From an uncultured Oscillospiraceae bacterium (lineage in GTDB: Bacteria > Bacillota_A > Clostridia > Oscillospirales > Oscillospiraceae), in assembly GCA_900754605.1 (NCBI GenBank), contig CAAEDK010000159.1, positions 1-48,515 of the forward strand: a stretch of DNA of 48,515 nucleotides. Direction: 5' to 3'. The notes beneath the pieces were generated by a model that was given only the letters and a program-made list of their open reading frames with translations, was not told the origin of the DNA and did not search any database. Numbering within the stretch: position 1 is the first letter of the stretch; every line of letters begins with the position of its first letter. The position numbers were made by a program, and so were the translations under genes. Below, in pieces: positions 32,040 through 42,018 of this stretch.

Positions 32040-32058
32040 CTTCCAACATGATTCGCGG

Positions 32059-35000
32059 CTACGTAGTGGGAGAATCCCCCTCAATCGCACCTTGCGTAAT
32101 GACAAAATGTCCTATTGTAAAGGGGCCTCCAGGGCCTGCCTCTGTCACATAGCTCAGGATGGTTTTTGTCCTTGCTTCCGTCCCACGTCCGTTCATGTTC
32201 ATATCGCTGGCATAACCGCTGCTAAAGAACACCAGCGACTCTCCCTCCTTGACTCCCTCATAGCTGAACGTGAATGTGCCGTTCGGGGAGGCGAGAGCCC
32301 CGCTCGTCAGTGTCAGCTTTTTCGCCGCACTCCCGCCGATGCCGAAGGCCTCGTCCAGAATATAGACCGCCTTCTGGCCCTGGGTTGCATTTTCAGGCTT
32401 CTTGGTCCAGACCTCCTTGAGCGTCTGCCGGTCCTCGCTGAGCCAATACAGATTTTCACTGAACGAAAGCGTCACGCTTCCCGACCAGCCTTTATCCGTG
32501 AGCTTGGCCCCTCCATTTAATACGGTGAGAACCGGTGGATCATTGTCCGGGATGTTGACCCCGCCGATCGCCTTAAAGCCATCCTCCGTGCCGTCCTTGT
32601 TCCGGGCAACCGCGAGACAGTAATAGAGTGTATTCATGTTCATGTACTGCTCAAACTGCTTTACCTGCGGTACATTTTTCTCCAGGCTGATCGGGCCGGA
32701 CGCCACCGTTGTCATGCTGTCGCCGGATTGATTCCGCCGAATCAATTTCCCAACACGGTCGCGGAGAGATGCCTTTGCATACATATCAAAGACAGAGGGC
32801 CCTTCATTTCCGCTTCCCTGACGCACCGTTTCAATCAGCGCCTCAAGGATAGTCATATCCGGATTCAAGCCAGAGCTCTGGAACTTCTTTAAATCTTCTT
32901 GGTCCATATTGGCCTCAGTGGCAAATTTTCCTTTCAGAAAATCGGGAATCTGATTATATGCCACCAGAACATAATTCAGCTCCGAGCTCTCCGAGGTTTT
33001 AAATTGTACATCCGGGCTCTGGTTGTTCAACGTAATATAGGGCGTCCCCACATCTGTCGTGGTAAACCGGTAACACTGTACCTCAGAATAGTTTTGCGCC
33101 GTATTCTGAATGACAAAGTACACGATATAGTCTGTCTGTGGAGACAGATCCTCCACCGAAAGCTTTACCACGCTGGACTGGCATGCAGTATTGTCATACT
33201 TGATACTGGGATTTTTACTGTAACTCTTCTCCGGATTCAAAATATCCATGACCTGCGGCTGATTGAAAGAGGGCATAGGAATTGTACTGTTGCCTTCTGT
33301 AGGGAGGCTGGAATAGTGAGGCTCATCCTTATAGTTTTTGCCGTCTTTGTCCGTTGTCAGGATATCCCCTTTCGGCGCCACTACATAGTAGACCGTACCC
33401 GGCCGGTTCAGCAGCAGCTCCATCTGTGCATCGGTCGCACCAGGAGTAAACTTGGGGTATCCGCTTGTAAACTCCGGGATACTCTGGTCGCTGAAGGGCA
33501 CTTTCAACGTAAAGTCTTTCGGCAGCCCAATGTCTGTGAGATCGCCGTTTACCACTGTGTCCATCCAGTTTTGTTCCGTCACCGATGTCGCCATCATACG
33601 CAGATCATTGTCTTTTCCCGCCACCACGTTGACGCGGATATTGACCCGTCCGTTCCACGCCTGCTTGTCCCTCTCCCCGTTCACGCTGGTAAATTCCATG
33701 GCGTACTCGTAGGTCTGTCCTTCCTTGAGTTCGTTAAGCGGGTCAAAATCGGTCATCGTTTCGCCCACCTTCAAGAAATCCTTGGTCAGACTGACGCCCA
33801 GAAAGCCTTCAGTTGCAGAGGAAAGCGTAATTGTAACTTCGCCCTTCTTGTTCAACTGCTCCCACGGACCTCCGTCGGTGCTCCGATAGAGGTTAAAGCT
33901 CAGATTGGTATCCGTCCAAATGAGCATATCCCAATCAATGAAGTCGCCTACTTTATCTGTGGTCACAGGGTCCAGCTTCCATACCGCATTAACCGTTTTC
34001 TTATTATCGGGACCCGATCCGACCGTGATTTCAGCCTGGTTGACAGTGGAAATATTTACCTGGGCAAATACCGTTGTAAACTTGTCCAGAGTCACCTTAC
34101 CCATGACATTCTTACTCTCAGAGGTATCCGCGATCTTTCCGGCCTCAATCTCAAAGTAATAAGTCGCACCGCTCTGGAGGTTGAGGGCGGCATCGGCACT
34201 TCCGCCCGAACCCGGGAACACGACCACCGTCTTGCCATCCTCCTGCTTGATCACCACATTTTCGTAATTGATCGTCCAGTTGTCCTTGTCATCCTTGTAA
34301 TCCACAACCTGAGTGGCCGGGCCGTTTCCCGTGTCCTGGTAGAGCTTAATGCTGTCCCGCAGCAGCCCGGCCAGCTTTGACTTCGGCTCGGTGCCAGCCG
34401 CCACCTTCTGATAGAGCTCATACAGGTTCTGGTTCGTCCCCGCGTCCTGAATCCCCTCGCTGAACACCAGCCGGACATCGGTATTGGGCAGGGGGGTAGT
34501 GGAGTCGGTTCCGTTATACTTGGTGAACTCCTGGGTTACAGTGGGCGCATTGGGATCCAGCGTATGAATCGTAATCTTTCCCACCGTCTCCGAGTAGTTT
34601 CCCGCCTTATCCTGGGCCACATAATAGAGGTCATAAGCAGTTTCTTTCTCCAGGCCGCTGACGGTGAAGGAGACGTCCTTCCCCTCGGTCATGGTAACCT
34701 TCCCGTTCTTGAGTGCGTTCATACCGGCCGACACCTGGAGTTTGGCGTTGTCGCTGCTCAAATCCACCTTTCCGGACTGTCCGGCCAGGGGCTTGGGGTA
34801 CTCCTCCCCCTCCTTCACCACCACCCAGTACAGAGTGCCCGCCTCGTTCAGGTTGGCATACAGCCCCACAGAGGTGGCATTCACCTTATTTACTGTAGGG
34901 TTGGTATTGAAGCGGGGCGGTGTACCGTCTACGGTGGTAAAGGACACCTTTTTGACGGCGGAACTCTGCCCACCGTCCACGTCGGTGAGCCACAGGTACA

Positions 35001-36933
35001 GGTCGTAGGACTCCAGCTCCTCCAGAGGGACGTTGTTCACGTCAAATGTATTGGAGACGTTCTTGGTCACATCGAGGGTTCCAAAGCCCAGATTGCCGCT
35101 GACGGCGTTGGCCTTAAAGTCGTTGGCCGTGGGGGCGGACGCCCCCTTGGGCAGCACCGCCCAGTACAGCCGGCAGGACTTGGTGGCCATGGTCGTCACC
35201 TGCCCGGAGGTGCTGGTGATTTTGGACATATAGGGGTAACCGGAGGCGAAATTGGGCACGGTGTTGTCCGGCGTAGTAAAGGAGATGACCTTCAGCGGGC
35301 TCCGCTCCTCCCGCGCGTCCACAAAGACGGCGGACAGGTAATAGGAGCCGTCGGAGGTCAGGCCGCTGATTTTGACGCTGCCCGGCTGGCTGGAGCCGGT
35401 CAGGCTCAGGGTGCCGCTCTTGACAATCTTGGGGCTGTAGGACGAGGGGTTGAGCAAATCGTCCACCCCCACGGAGCCGTCGGTCACCGAGGTGACCGCC
35501 CAATAGACGGTACCCTTCTTATTGGCGCTGAACCGGGCGGTGGCGCTGGTGGGCGCCAGATCCGTGACCTCCGGGTAGCCCGCCAGCAGCCTCGGGTCCG
35601 CCGAGGACTCCGCCGCCGCTTCACTGTCCATCTTCTCCCCGTCGATGGTGGCCTCCACGCCGGGCCGGATGGTGATTTGATCCGGCAACATCGTCACCGT
35701 GCTGCCCGGGGCGTTGACGGTCAGGTGGCCGATGTCCCCGTCGCCGGTCACGGAGGTGGCCACGTCCAGGTTCACGTTGTCCACCTCAGCGCCCGAGGCA
35801 ATGTTCAGAGTCGAATCCGTGGCTTTTTCGTCCACGTTGATGGTATCCACATGTCCGCTGGCGACGCCAATACGGGACTTGGGCGTCAGGTTCGTGACCT
35901 CCTTGACATTGCCCGCCAGGTTGAGGGAAAGGCCGTCCTCCCCCTCCAGGGCAATCCTGCTCAGGCCGTACCCCGCGGGGGTGCGGTCGTCCAGATAGGC
36001 GTCGGTGCGCACGCTGGTATGTTCAATGACCCCGTCGCCCTCCACGCGGATGGAAATCTGCTGGTTGGGGATGTTGTCCACAATCAGCTTGGGCGCGTTC
36101 ACATTGCGCAGCACAATGCTGTCGTCTCCGCCCTCGCTCACGCCGCCGCCGCTGATGACGATCTCCCCCAGCACGGTCACATTCTCCAGCGTGATCTCGC
36201 CCAGATCCACGCCGCCCGTTATGTAGAGGTTGCCGCCCACCACGGTATCCCTCAGGGTGACGCCGGAGCTCGTAATGGTTACATTGCCCCAGGTGCTCCC
36301 CAGGCTGTGGACTCCGGCTGTCTGCACCGGGGTGCCCACAGCCTTTACCACCAGGATCGCCGCCTCTCCACGGGTAATCGGGTTCTTGGGGCGGAAGCTG
36401 CCGTCCGGGTAGCCGTTCACCAGGCCGTACCGGGCTGCCGTGGCAATATAGCCCCGGCTCCACTCGCTCAGCTCCCGGCTGTCGGTAAAGCTGGTGTTCT
36501 CGCCGGTATCCGGCTGCAGCATCAGATTTCGGGTGAGGATAATGGCCGTCTCCTCCCGGGTAATGCTGCTGTCGGGGGAAAAGGTGGTCTTGGACGTGCC
36601 GGAAATATAGCCCTCCGTATAGGCGATATCCACATCCTCCGCATACCAGGCGGAATCCGGCACATCCTGGAAGGGATCGCCCCCCAGCTTCTCATAGCCC
36701 AGCGCCCGGTTGATCACCGTCACAAACTCCGCCCGCGAAATGGGGTTGTCCGGTCGGAGGTTCCCCGATATATCCCCCCGCATAAAGCCCCAATCTACCA
36801 TCTGCTGCAAATAGGAGTCTGTATAGGCTGCCCCGGCCTGGCGAGGCAGCTGCGGGAGCAGCCCCAGCAGCAGGACGCATGCCAGCAGGGTGGCGCCTAC
36901 ACGGCGCACAGTTCCCTTCCAGAGGTTCATCAT
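32059..36933 (-). CDS. Giant SLH surface protein with beta-helix-like and fibronectin-like regions
   Basis: 1624 residues from ATG at 36933. Signal peptide (VGATLLACVLLLGLLPQLP, cleavage near AGA) then three SLH motifs (about 35-205: LQQMVDWGFMRGDISGNLRPDNPISRAEF; FQDVPDSAWYAEDVDIAYTEG; FTDSRELSEWSRGYIATAARYG as landmarks). Residues ~210-440 read like a right-handed beta helix (VTITSSGVTLRDTVVGGNLYITGG...). The rest is repeated fibronectin-III-like modules sharing a GT[LV]Y[WY]VV strand and a closing [ST]FTT. The middle includes a possible Ig-like cohesion of 'NAPTVTQEFTKYNG' type. Wall-anchored, exported, very large; specific role unknown. It follows the PilZ gene by 28 bp. Confidence 0.85.
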   Translation of the reverse strand: MMNLWKGTVRRVGATLLACVLLLGLLPQLPRQAGAAYTDSYLQQMVDWGFMRGDISGNLRPDNPISRAEFVTVINRALGYEKLGGDPFQDVPDSAWYAEDVDIAYTEGYISGTSKTTFSPDSSITREETAIILTRNLMLQPDTGENTSFTDSRELSEWSRGYIATAARYGLVNGYPDGSFRPKNPITRGEAAILVVKAVGTPVQTAGVHSLGSTWGNVTITSSGVTLRDTVVGGNLYITGGVDLGEITLENVTVLGEIVISGGGVSEGGDDSIVLRNVNAPKLIVDNIPNQQISIRVEGDGVIEHTSVRTDAYLDDRTPAGYGLSRIALEGEDGLSLNLAGNVKEVTNLTPKSRIGVASGHVDTINVDEKATDSTLNIASGAEVDNVNLDVATSVTGDGDIGHLTVNAPGSTVTMLPDQITIRPGVEATIDGEKMDSEAAAESSADPRLLAGYPEVTDLAPTSATARFSANKKGTVYWAVTSVTDGSVGVDDLLNPSSYSPKIVKSGTLSLTGSSQPGSVKISGLTSDGSYYLSAVFVDAREERSPLKVISFTTPDNTVPNFASGYPYMSKITSTSGQVTTMATKSCRLYWAVLPKGASAPTANDFKANAVSGNLGFGTLDVTKNVSNTFDVNNVPLEELESYDLYLWLTDVDGGQSSAVKKVSFTTVDGTPPRFNTNPTVNKVNATSVGLYANLNEAGTLYWVVVKEGEEYPKPLAGQSGKVDLSSDNAKLQVSAGMNALKNGKVTMTEGKDVSFTVSGLEKETAYDLYYVAQDKAGNYSETVGKITIHTLDPNAPTVTQEFTKYNGTDSTTPLPNTDVRLVFSEGIQDAGTNQNLYELYQKVAAGTEPKSKLAGLLRDSIKLYQDTGNGPATQVVDYKDDKDNWTINYENVVIKQEDGKTVVVFPGSGGSADAALNLQSGATYYFEIEAGKIADTSESKNVMGKVTLDKFTTVFAQVNISTVNQAEITVGSGPDNKKTVNAVWKLDPVTTDKVGDFIDWDMLIWTDTNLSFNLYRSTDGGPWEQLNKKGEVTITLSSATEGFLGVSLTKDFLKVGETMTDFDPLNELKEGQTYEYAMEFTSVNGERDKQAWNGRVNIRVNVVAGKDNDLRMMATSVTEQNWMDTVVNGDLTDIGLPKDFTLKVPFSDQSIPEFTSGYPKFTPGATDAQMELLLNRPGTVYYVVAPKGDILTTDKDGKNYKDEPHYSSLPTEGNSTIPMPSFNQPQVMDILNPEKSYSKNPSIKYDNTACQSSVVKLSVEDLSPQTDYIVYFVIQNTAQNYSEVQCYRFTTTDVGTPYITLNNQSPDVQFKTSESSELNYVLVAYNQIPDFLKGKFATEANMDQEDLKKFQSSGLNPDMTILEALIETVRQGSGNEGPSVFDMYAKASLRDRVGKLIRRNQSGDSMTTVASGPISLEKNVPQVKQFEQYMNMNTLYYCLAVARNKDGTEDGFKAIGGVNIPDNDPPVLTVLNGGAKLTDKGWSGSVTLSFSENLYWLSEDRQTLKEVWTKKPENATQGQKAVYILDEAFGIGGSAAKKLTLTSGALASPNGTFTFSYEGVKEGESLVFFSSGYASDMNMNGRGTEARTKTILSYVTEAGPGGPFTIGHFVITQGAIEGDSPTT

Positions 36934-36961
36934 CGTTTCGCCATCCTTTCTCTTGCTCTGC

Positions 36962-37546
36962 TTACATTTCTGCCGTATGCCGGAACTGAAGGCTGAACAC
37001 GGCCTCACAGACCATATTTTCTTCCTCACGGAGCATATCAACAAACTCCGCCGCATAGAGAGGAATCGGCTCCGGAGAGGGCCGCTCGCGTAAAATCTTT
37101 ACCCTGAGTACCAGCGGCTCTGCTGTAACCGGGATTACAATCTCGGCTACCTCGTCCACCTCCAGCTTCCGGGCGCAGAAAAAGGCCACTCCGCCGCAGC
37201 TCAGATCGTTGCTCAATACCGGCATCCGCCCGCGCCACCGGCCGCTCACCGGATAGAGGAAGCTCTCAAACCGCACCGGCATGCGCAGGTTGCGGCGCAC
37301 CTCCTCCCCCAGCATGCGCACCGACTCTACCGAGACGAGATTATCCCGGCACCGGACAATCCGCCCTTCCATCGCCGGGAACTGCTCCGAGGTTCCCACC
37401 AGGCTGATGTACTCATGCCCCAGCACCCGCTTGATATCCCCGTGGGCGATCCGGAGCTGCCAAACGTTTTTTTCCGGTCCATCCTCGGAAACCCCCTGGG
37501 CCACCGGGGCTCCCCGGCTGTCCAGCAGCATGTATTTATAGCTCAT
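36962..37546 (-). CDS. PilZ domain c-di-GMP receptor, YcgR/YpfA-like
   Basis: 194 residues: an N-terminal YcgR-N-like beta domain (1-80) and a PilZ domain (about 84-190) with both c-di-GMP motifs, R84-R85-N86-L87-R88 (RxxxR) and D114-L-S116-C-G-G119 (DxSxxG). Proteins of this form bind c-di-GMP and brake the flagellar motor in other bacteria (YcgR, YpfA/DgrA). ATG at 37546 lies 7 bp after the FlhB-like gene. Its location next to export-control genes suggests a motor-brake or surface-switch role, which is inference. Confidence 0.9.
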   Translation of the reverse strand: MSYKYMLLDSRGAPVAQGVSEDGPEKNVWQLRIAHGDIKRVLGHEYISLVGTSEQFPAMEGRIVRCRDNLVSVESVRMLGEEVRRNLRMPVRFESFLYPVSGRWRGRMPVLSNDLSCGGVAFFCARKLEVDEVAEIVIPVTAEPLVLRVKILRERPSPEPIPLYAAEFVDMLREEENMVCEAVFSLQFRHTAEM

Positions 37547-37553
37547 CGCATAC

Positions 37554-37883
37554 TCACTCCTTTGCCTGCTTCGCCTCCAGCCGTTCCCGGCGCTCCCGGC
37601 GGTATTTCTCCGGGTCCGACGGGTCGAACTGCAAAAAGTAAATATAAATGTCCACGATGGCCTGATAGAGCTCCTCCGGAATCTCCCTGCCCAGCTCCAT
37701 CTGGGACAGAATGGTCGCCAGGGAATTGTCCTCATAGACGGGAACGCCGCTGTCCACCGCCACTTCTACAATCCGCTCGGCCAGGTGGCCCATGCCGGAC
37801 GCCACAATCACCGGCGCACCACTGCCCGGACCATATTGCAGGGCCACCGCGCGCCCGGAGCCGCCCTGTTTAGATTTTGACAT
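37554..37883 (-). CDS. Stand-alone FlhB C-terminal domain protein (YlqH/FhlB-like)
   Basis: 109 residues matching only the cytoplasmic part of FlhB: AVALQYGPGSGAPVIVASGMGHLAERIVEVA and PVYEDNSLATILSQMELGREIPEELYQAIVDIYIYF, given as landmarks at 13-43 and 48-84. The NPTH cleavage motif itself is not present. In Bacillus the pair ylqG-ylqH has the same make-up. Such proteins can substitute for the C-terminal part of FlhB. ATG at 37883 overlaps the upstream gene by 14 bp; a TTG seven codons earlier is an alternative. Confidence 0.88.
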   Translation of the reverse strand: MSKSKQGGSGRAVALQYGPGSGAPVIVASGMGHLAERIVEVAVDSGVPVYEDNSLATILSQMELGREIPEELYQAIVDIYIYFLQFDPSDPEKYRRERRERLEAKQAKE

Positions 37884-39315
37884 TGATACCGCGCTCCCCT
37901 TCAAACAGTCCCGGAAATACTTCCGTCAGCGTCAGCGGACGGGTGTGCTTCTGTACCTGGACACTTCTCCCCTTCAGGCCGTGGTCGGCCAGAATCTGCC
38001 CTAAATCCTCCGCAATCAGGCTGCTGTGGGCTGTCACACTGTCCGGGCCGTAGACACTCACATCCACCTGCTCCTTTCCGGCCCCCAGTGTCATCTCCAA
38101 AAAGCCCACTGAGGGGAGATCCATCTTGAACAGGAACTGGATCTTATGTCCGTCCCCGCGCCCATCCCGGGCCTCCTCCCGCTCCTCCGCGTCCGGGTCC
38201 ACCCATAACTCCGAGTACATCCGCCTGCCCTCCCACTCCAGCGGGACAATGGTATGGTGCAGCGGGAGGAATACGCTCTCATTGAGCAGCATGGACCGCA
38301 CGATCTCCTGAAACGCCTCCCGCAGGTCCGTGCCGTATTCTCCCTGCAGCGCCCGCTGCGCCGTCCGGGCCAGCTGCTCCGTAAATGTATCCGCCTGGGC
38401 GGCCTTGGTAAACTGGTTCTCCCGGAGCAGCTTCCACAGCGTCTGATCGTCCAACTGATTGAGACCGGCCAGGGTATCTCCATAGCCGCCCAACTGCCGG
38501 AACGCCAGCATGACCCCCTCCTCCGCGCCGTTTTCATAGCGGGCCATATGCAGCATCAGCATCCCAAGCAGCGTCCGTGCTGTTCCCATATCGTGATAAC
38601 GCTTGATATAAGAACCCAGGTAGGGCAGAATCTGTCCCTGCAGCAGCTCTAAATTCTCCGCCCGCGCCCCGGCCTGAAGGCCGTTTTCCAGCTTCCCCGT
38701 CAGCTCAGCCAACTGTCCCCTCCAACTCTGGGGCAGATAGTCCGAAAGCTGCCGGAGCAGGGAGAGCATGCTGCGTCCAATGTGACCCGTGGCGGAAAAA
38801 TCACTGTAGCGTTTGGCAAAGTTCAGAATTGCCCCCCGCACGGTATCGCCGGGCGTCTTTTGATAAACCTCCCTCAGCAGGGAGAAGAGGGGCCCTGCAA
38901 ATCGGTTGCCCGCCTCCATCTGCGTCTGAAAAAACTGTCGGAACGCATCGGGGTCCATTTTAAGCAGTTCCAGAAATCCGGATAACTCTTCTGTCACACC
39001 TGCCGCCAAGCCGGGCGTGGTTACCAATCCCTGCATCAGTGTGACCATCTTGGACAGTTCCGCCCCCAACTCCGGCATATCCCGCATCTGCTGCAGGAAA
39101 AACTGAAGGTTGGAATCATAGCGCAGCACACCGGAGTTCAGCGCATCATTGGCCCCCTGCTGATCGGTACGGGCGTCCGGCCGGCCCACCCGGCTGGGGT
39201 CCGGGATGTTCTGAATCCGGGTGTCACTTGGCTTTGGGGCTGCCGGCAGTGTGCGGTTGTTATTCGAGGCGTCATAATTGGGAACCGGATTGGTCACGCC
39301 CACTAAATTCGCCAC
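37870..39315 (-). CDS. FliK-like / YlqG-like flagellar export-associated protein
   Basis: About 481 residues. The C-terminal part (about 380-480: IQFLFKMDLPSVGFLEMTLG, VSVYGPDSVTAHSSLIAEDLGQIL, GRSVQVQKHTRP) resembles a FliK/hook-length-control C-terminal domain; the rest is helical with no clear family. In Bacillus ylqG is followed by ylqH as here, and the next gene is indeed a FlhB C-terminal homologue. The start is uncertain: GTG at 39315 or TTG at 39321 have AAAAGGG upstream, while a GTG at 39378 lacks a site. It is divergent from cheA over a 154-bp promoter region. Confidence 0.75.
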   Translation of the reverse strand: MANLVGVTNPVPNYDASNNNRTLPAAPKPSDTRIQNIPDPSRVGRPDARTDQQGANDALNSGVLRYDSNLQFFLQQMRDMPELGAELSKMVTLMQGLVTTPGLAAGVTEELSGFLELLKMDPDAFRQFFQTQMEAGNRFAGPLFSLLREVYQKTPGDTVRGAILNFAKRYSDFSATGHIGRSMLSLLRQLSDYLPQSWRGQLAELTGKLENGLQAGARAENLELLQGQILPYLGSYIKRYHDMGTARTLLGMLMLHMARYENGAEEGVMLAFRQLGGYGDTLAGLNQLDDQTLWKLLRENQFTKAAQADTFTEQLARTAQRALQGEYGTDLREAFQEIVRSMLLNESVFLPLHHTIVPLEWEGRRMYSELWVDPDAEEREEARDGRGDGHKIQFLFKMDLPSVGFLEMTLGAGKEQVDVSVYGPDSVTAHSSLIAEDLGQILADHGLKGRSVQVQKHTRPLTLTEVFPGLFEGERGINVKI

Positions 39316-39469
39316 GTGCAAATCACCCTTTTCTAAAATCTCATTCCTGGAGAGGGTGGCAATGCGGCCGGATTCCACTCCATGTATCTTTTTCGCGTTC
39401 TGCTCTTATTTTTTGGCCAATCCTGTCGATCGGAACATCAGAAGTTCAACGCAAAGGAAGGATGTACCG

Positions 39470-41521
39470 ATGGGCAATGGAAACGACAGCATTTTAGAGG
39501 CATACCTTTTCGAAACCAATTCCCTGCTGGAGCAGCTTGACAGCCTTGTTTTGGCCGCCGAGGAAAAGGACAGCTTTTCCGAAGAGGATGTCAACACGAT
39601 CTTCCGCATCATGCACACCATCAAGGGCTCTTCAGCCATGATGGAATACAGTTCCCTGATGACAATCGCACACCGGGCGGAGGATCTGTTTGCCATTGTC
39701 CGTGACAAATCGATGGAGATTGTCCCGGAGGCGCTGCGCCCCGCCCTGTTCGACCTGCTGTTCCAGATCATCGACTTTTTCCGCGGGGAAATTGAGCGCA
39801 TTGAAAACGGACAACCTCTCACTCAGACGATCGACAGTCTTCTCCAAAAAGTTAATAGTTTTATTCAGCAAATTCAAAATGGCGCCGCCGCTGCGCCGGC
39901 CGAGGTTCCGCCGGCCGCGCCGGAGGCGCCGGCCCCGGCGGATTCCGGTCCGGCAGCCGTCCCCGGCTTCCCCTATGCTCTCCAGATCTTCTTTGACGAG
40001 GGTGCCGGCATGGAGAACCTGCGGGCATTTATGCTTGTGAGCACAATCCGCGACGGCGGCTCCGAGGATAGCTTCCAATACCTTCCCGCCGATGTGGAGC
40101 ACAATCCCGACACCGCGGCGCAGATCGTGGACTCCGGCTTTACGCTCTATTTCCGGGATCAGGCACAGCGGGATGCTGCAATCCATGCAGTCACGAACGC
40201 CGGCTCTGTGCGTACCTACCAGGCCATCGATCAGGAGGCGCCCCCACCCGTCGCCCCGGAACATCAGTCCCCCCCGGCGGAAAAGCCGGCGGCCCCAGCT
40301 TCCTCCCGGGAGGCCCCCAAGGCCGAGTCTGCACCCCAGCCTCACCGCGAGAGCCTGATCAGCGTCAACCTGAGCAAGTTGGATCAGCTCTCCGCAGTGG
40401 TGGGCGAGATTGTCATCACCGAATCCATGGTCACCTCCTCCCCTGAACTGAAGGGTCTTCGCCTGGATGAGTTTACCAAATCTGCCCGGCAGCTGCGCAA
40501 GCTCACGGATGAGCTTCAGGATGTGTCCATGTCCCTGCGCATGGTCCCCGTGTCCGCCACCTTCCAGAAAATGCACCGCATCGTGCGGGATATGTGCAAA
40601 AAGCTCAACAAGCAGGCCAGGCTCACACTGGTGGGCGAGGAGACGGAAATTGACAAGACCATTGTGGACAGCATCGGCGACCCCATCATGCACATTGTCC
40701 GCAACTCCATGGACCATGGTATCGAGGAGGATGTCCAGGACCGCATCCGTGCGGGCAAGGACCCCGTTGGTGAGATTACTCTCTCCGCCCGGCAGACCGG
40801 CAGCGAGGTTATCATTGAGATCAGGGATGACGGCCAGGGCGTCAACGATGAGGCCGTATTGCGCAAGGCCGTCAAAAACGGGCTTGCCTCCCCCGATGTG
40901 GAGTACAGCCACCGTGAAATCCTCAACTTTCTCATGTCTCCCGGCTTCTCCACCAATACCGAGGTGACAGAGTTTTCCGGCCGGGGTGTCGGCATGGATG
41001 TCGTCAAGCAGAACGTGGAAGCGGTAGGCGGAACTGTTTCTCTCACCAGCGAGCTTGGCAAAGGCATGACCACCACGTTGAAAATCCCGCTGACCACGGC
41101 AATTATGGACGGTATGGAGGTATCTGTCGGAGGCTCGATTTTCACCATCCCGATCCACAATATCCGCCAGTCCTTCAAAATTCACTCCGATCAACTGGTA
41201 CACGACGCTGCCGGCGGAGAGATCTTCAAGTGTATGGGCAGCTTTTATCCTGTGGTGCGCATGCGGGAGCTCTATCAGATCGAGGAGGGATGCACCCAGG
41301 TAGAGGACGGCATCCTGATCTGGCTGGAGGCCGGTGAACTCTCCTACTGCCTGTTTGTAGATGAGCTGCTGGGCGAACAGCAGGTCGTGGTCAAGCCCCT
41401 GCCCAGCTACCTAAACAGCTTCAACATCAAGCGCAGCGGCATCGCGGGGTGCACGATTCTGGGGGATGGCAACATCAGCATTATTCTGGATGTGGCCAAT
41501 CTCTACTCTCCCTTTCGTTAA
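39470..41521 (+). CDS. cheA: Chemotaxis histidine kinase CheA
   Basis: 683 residues: P1 with phosphorylated H49 in HTIKGSSAMM, a Pro/Ala linker, a P2-like CheY-binding part (about 165-255), a second Pro-rich linker, P3 dimerisation (about 300-365), P4 kinase (N box HIVRNSMDHGIE, G1 DDGQGV, G2 GRGVGMDVV) and a C-terminal CheW-like P5. It phosphorylates CheY, CheB and CheV. ATG at 39470 has AAAGGAAGG upstream; a longer reading to 39278 would invade the promoter region of the divergent gene. First gene of the plus-strand operon. Confidence 0.97.
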   Translation: MGNGNDSILEAYLFETNSLLEQLDSLVLAAEEKDSFSEEDVNTIFRIMHTIKGSSAMMEYSSLMTIAHRAEDLFAIVRDKSMEIVPEALRPALFDLLFQIIDFFRGEIERIENGQPLTQTIDSLLQKVNSFIQQIQNGAAAAPAEVPPAAPEAPAPADSGPAAVPGFPYALQIFFDEGAGMENLRAFMLVSTIRDGGSEDSFQYLPADVEHNPDTAAQIVDSGFTLYFRDQAQRDAAIHAVTNAGSVRTYQAIDQEAPPPVAPEHQSPPAEKPAAPASSREAPKAESAPQPHRESLISVNLSKLDQLSAVVGEIVITESMVTSSPELKGLRLDEFTKSARQLRKLTDELQDVSMSLRMVPVSATFQKMHRIVRDMCKKLNKQARLTLVGEETEIDKTIVDSIGDPIMHIVRNSMDHGIEEDVQDRIRAGKDPVGEITLSARQTGSEVIIEIRDDGQGVNDEAVLRKAVKNGLASPDVEYSHREILNFLMSPGFSTNTEVTEFSGRGVGMDVVKQNVEAVGGTVSLTSELGKGMTTTLKIPLTTAIMDGMEVSVGGSIFTIPIHNIRQSFKIHSDQLVHDAAGGEIFKCMGSFYPVVRMRELYQIEEGCTQVEDGILIWLEAGELSYCLFVDELLGEQQVVVKPLPSYLNSFNIKRSGIAGCTILGDGNISIILDVANLYSPFR

Positions 41522-41536
41522 GGAGGCATTATAACC

Positions 41537-42010
41537 ATGGATCAGGATAACCAATTCAACGCCGTACCGGAGGAGGGCGTACCTGCCCCGGCACTGGATG
41601 CCCAGACGGTGAAGTATCTGCTCTTCTGCTCGGACAACCTGCTCTTCGGCGTGTCGGCAGATTACGTGGTGGAGATTATTACCAACCACGCCATTACCAA
41701 GCTGCCCCTGGTACCAAATTACATCCGGGGAATCATCAACCTGCGGGGACAGATCATCCCGATCGTAGACATCCGCCTGCTGCTGGGACAGCCCAGTCAG
41801 AGTGACAACTGTATCATCATTCTCAACATTGAGGACACCTTGGTAGGTATTCTGGTGGACACTGTGCAGAAGATGATTGATGTGGATACAGCACTGATTC
41901 TGCCCTCTCCCTCTCAGGACACCCGGAATCTGGTTTCCGGCATGTGTTCTCTGTCCGAGGAACAGACCATGCTGGTCTTTGACTGTCCTCAAATTCTCAA
42001 CCAGCCTTAG
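41537..42010 (+). CDS. cheW: Chemotaxis coupling protein CheW
   Basis: 157 residues: an acidic N-terminal tail and the CheW SH3-like fold (KYLLFCSDNLLFGVSADYVVEII, LPLVPNYIRGIINLRGQIIPIVDIR as family regions). It links receptors to CheA. AAGGAGG lies 9 nt before the ATG, 15 bp after cheA. Confidence 0.96.
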   Translation: MDQDNQFNAVPEEGVPAPALDAQTVKYLLFCSDNLLFGVSADYVVEIITNHAITKLPLVPNYIRGIINLRGQIIPIVDIRLLLGQPSQSDNCIIILNIEDTLVGILVDTVQKMIDVDTALILPSPSQDTRNLVSGMCSLSEEQTMLVFDCPQILNQP

Positions 42011-42018
42011 GGCAGAAA

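Noticed and set aside
39632..41203. Long open frame opposite cheA on the minus strand
   Set aside because: It has no recognisable domain and mirrors the codon bias of cheA, a GC-rich sense gene. The same holds for long frames opposite fliK (18392-20491) and flgF/flgG (4642-6150).
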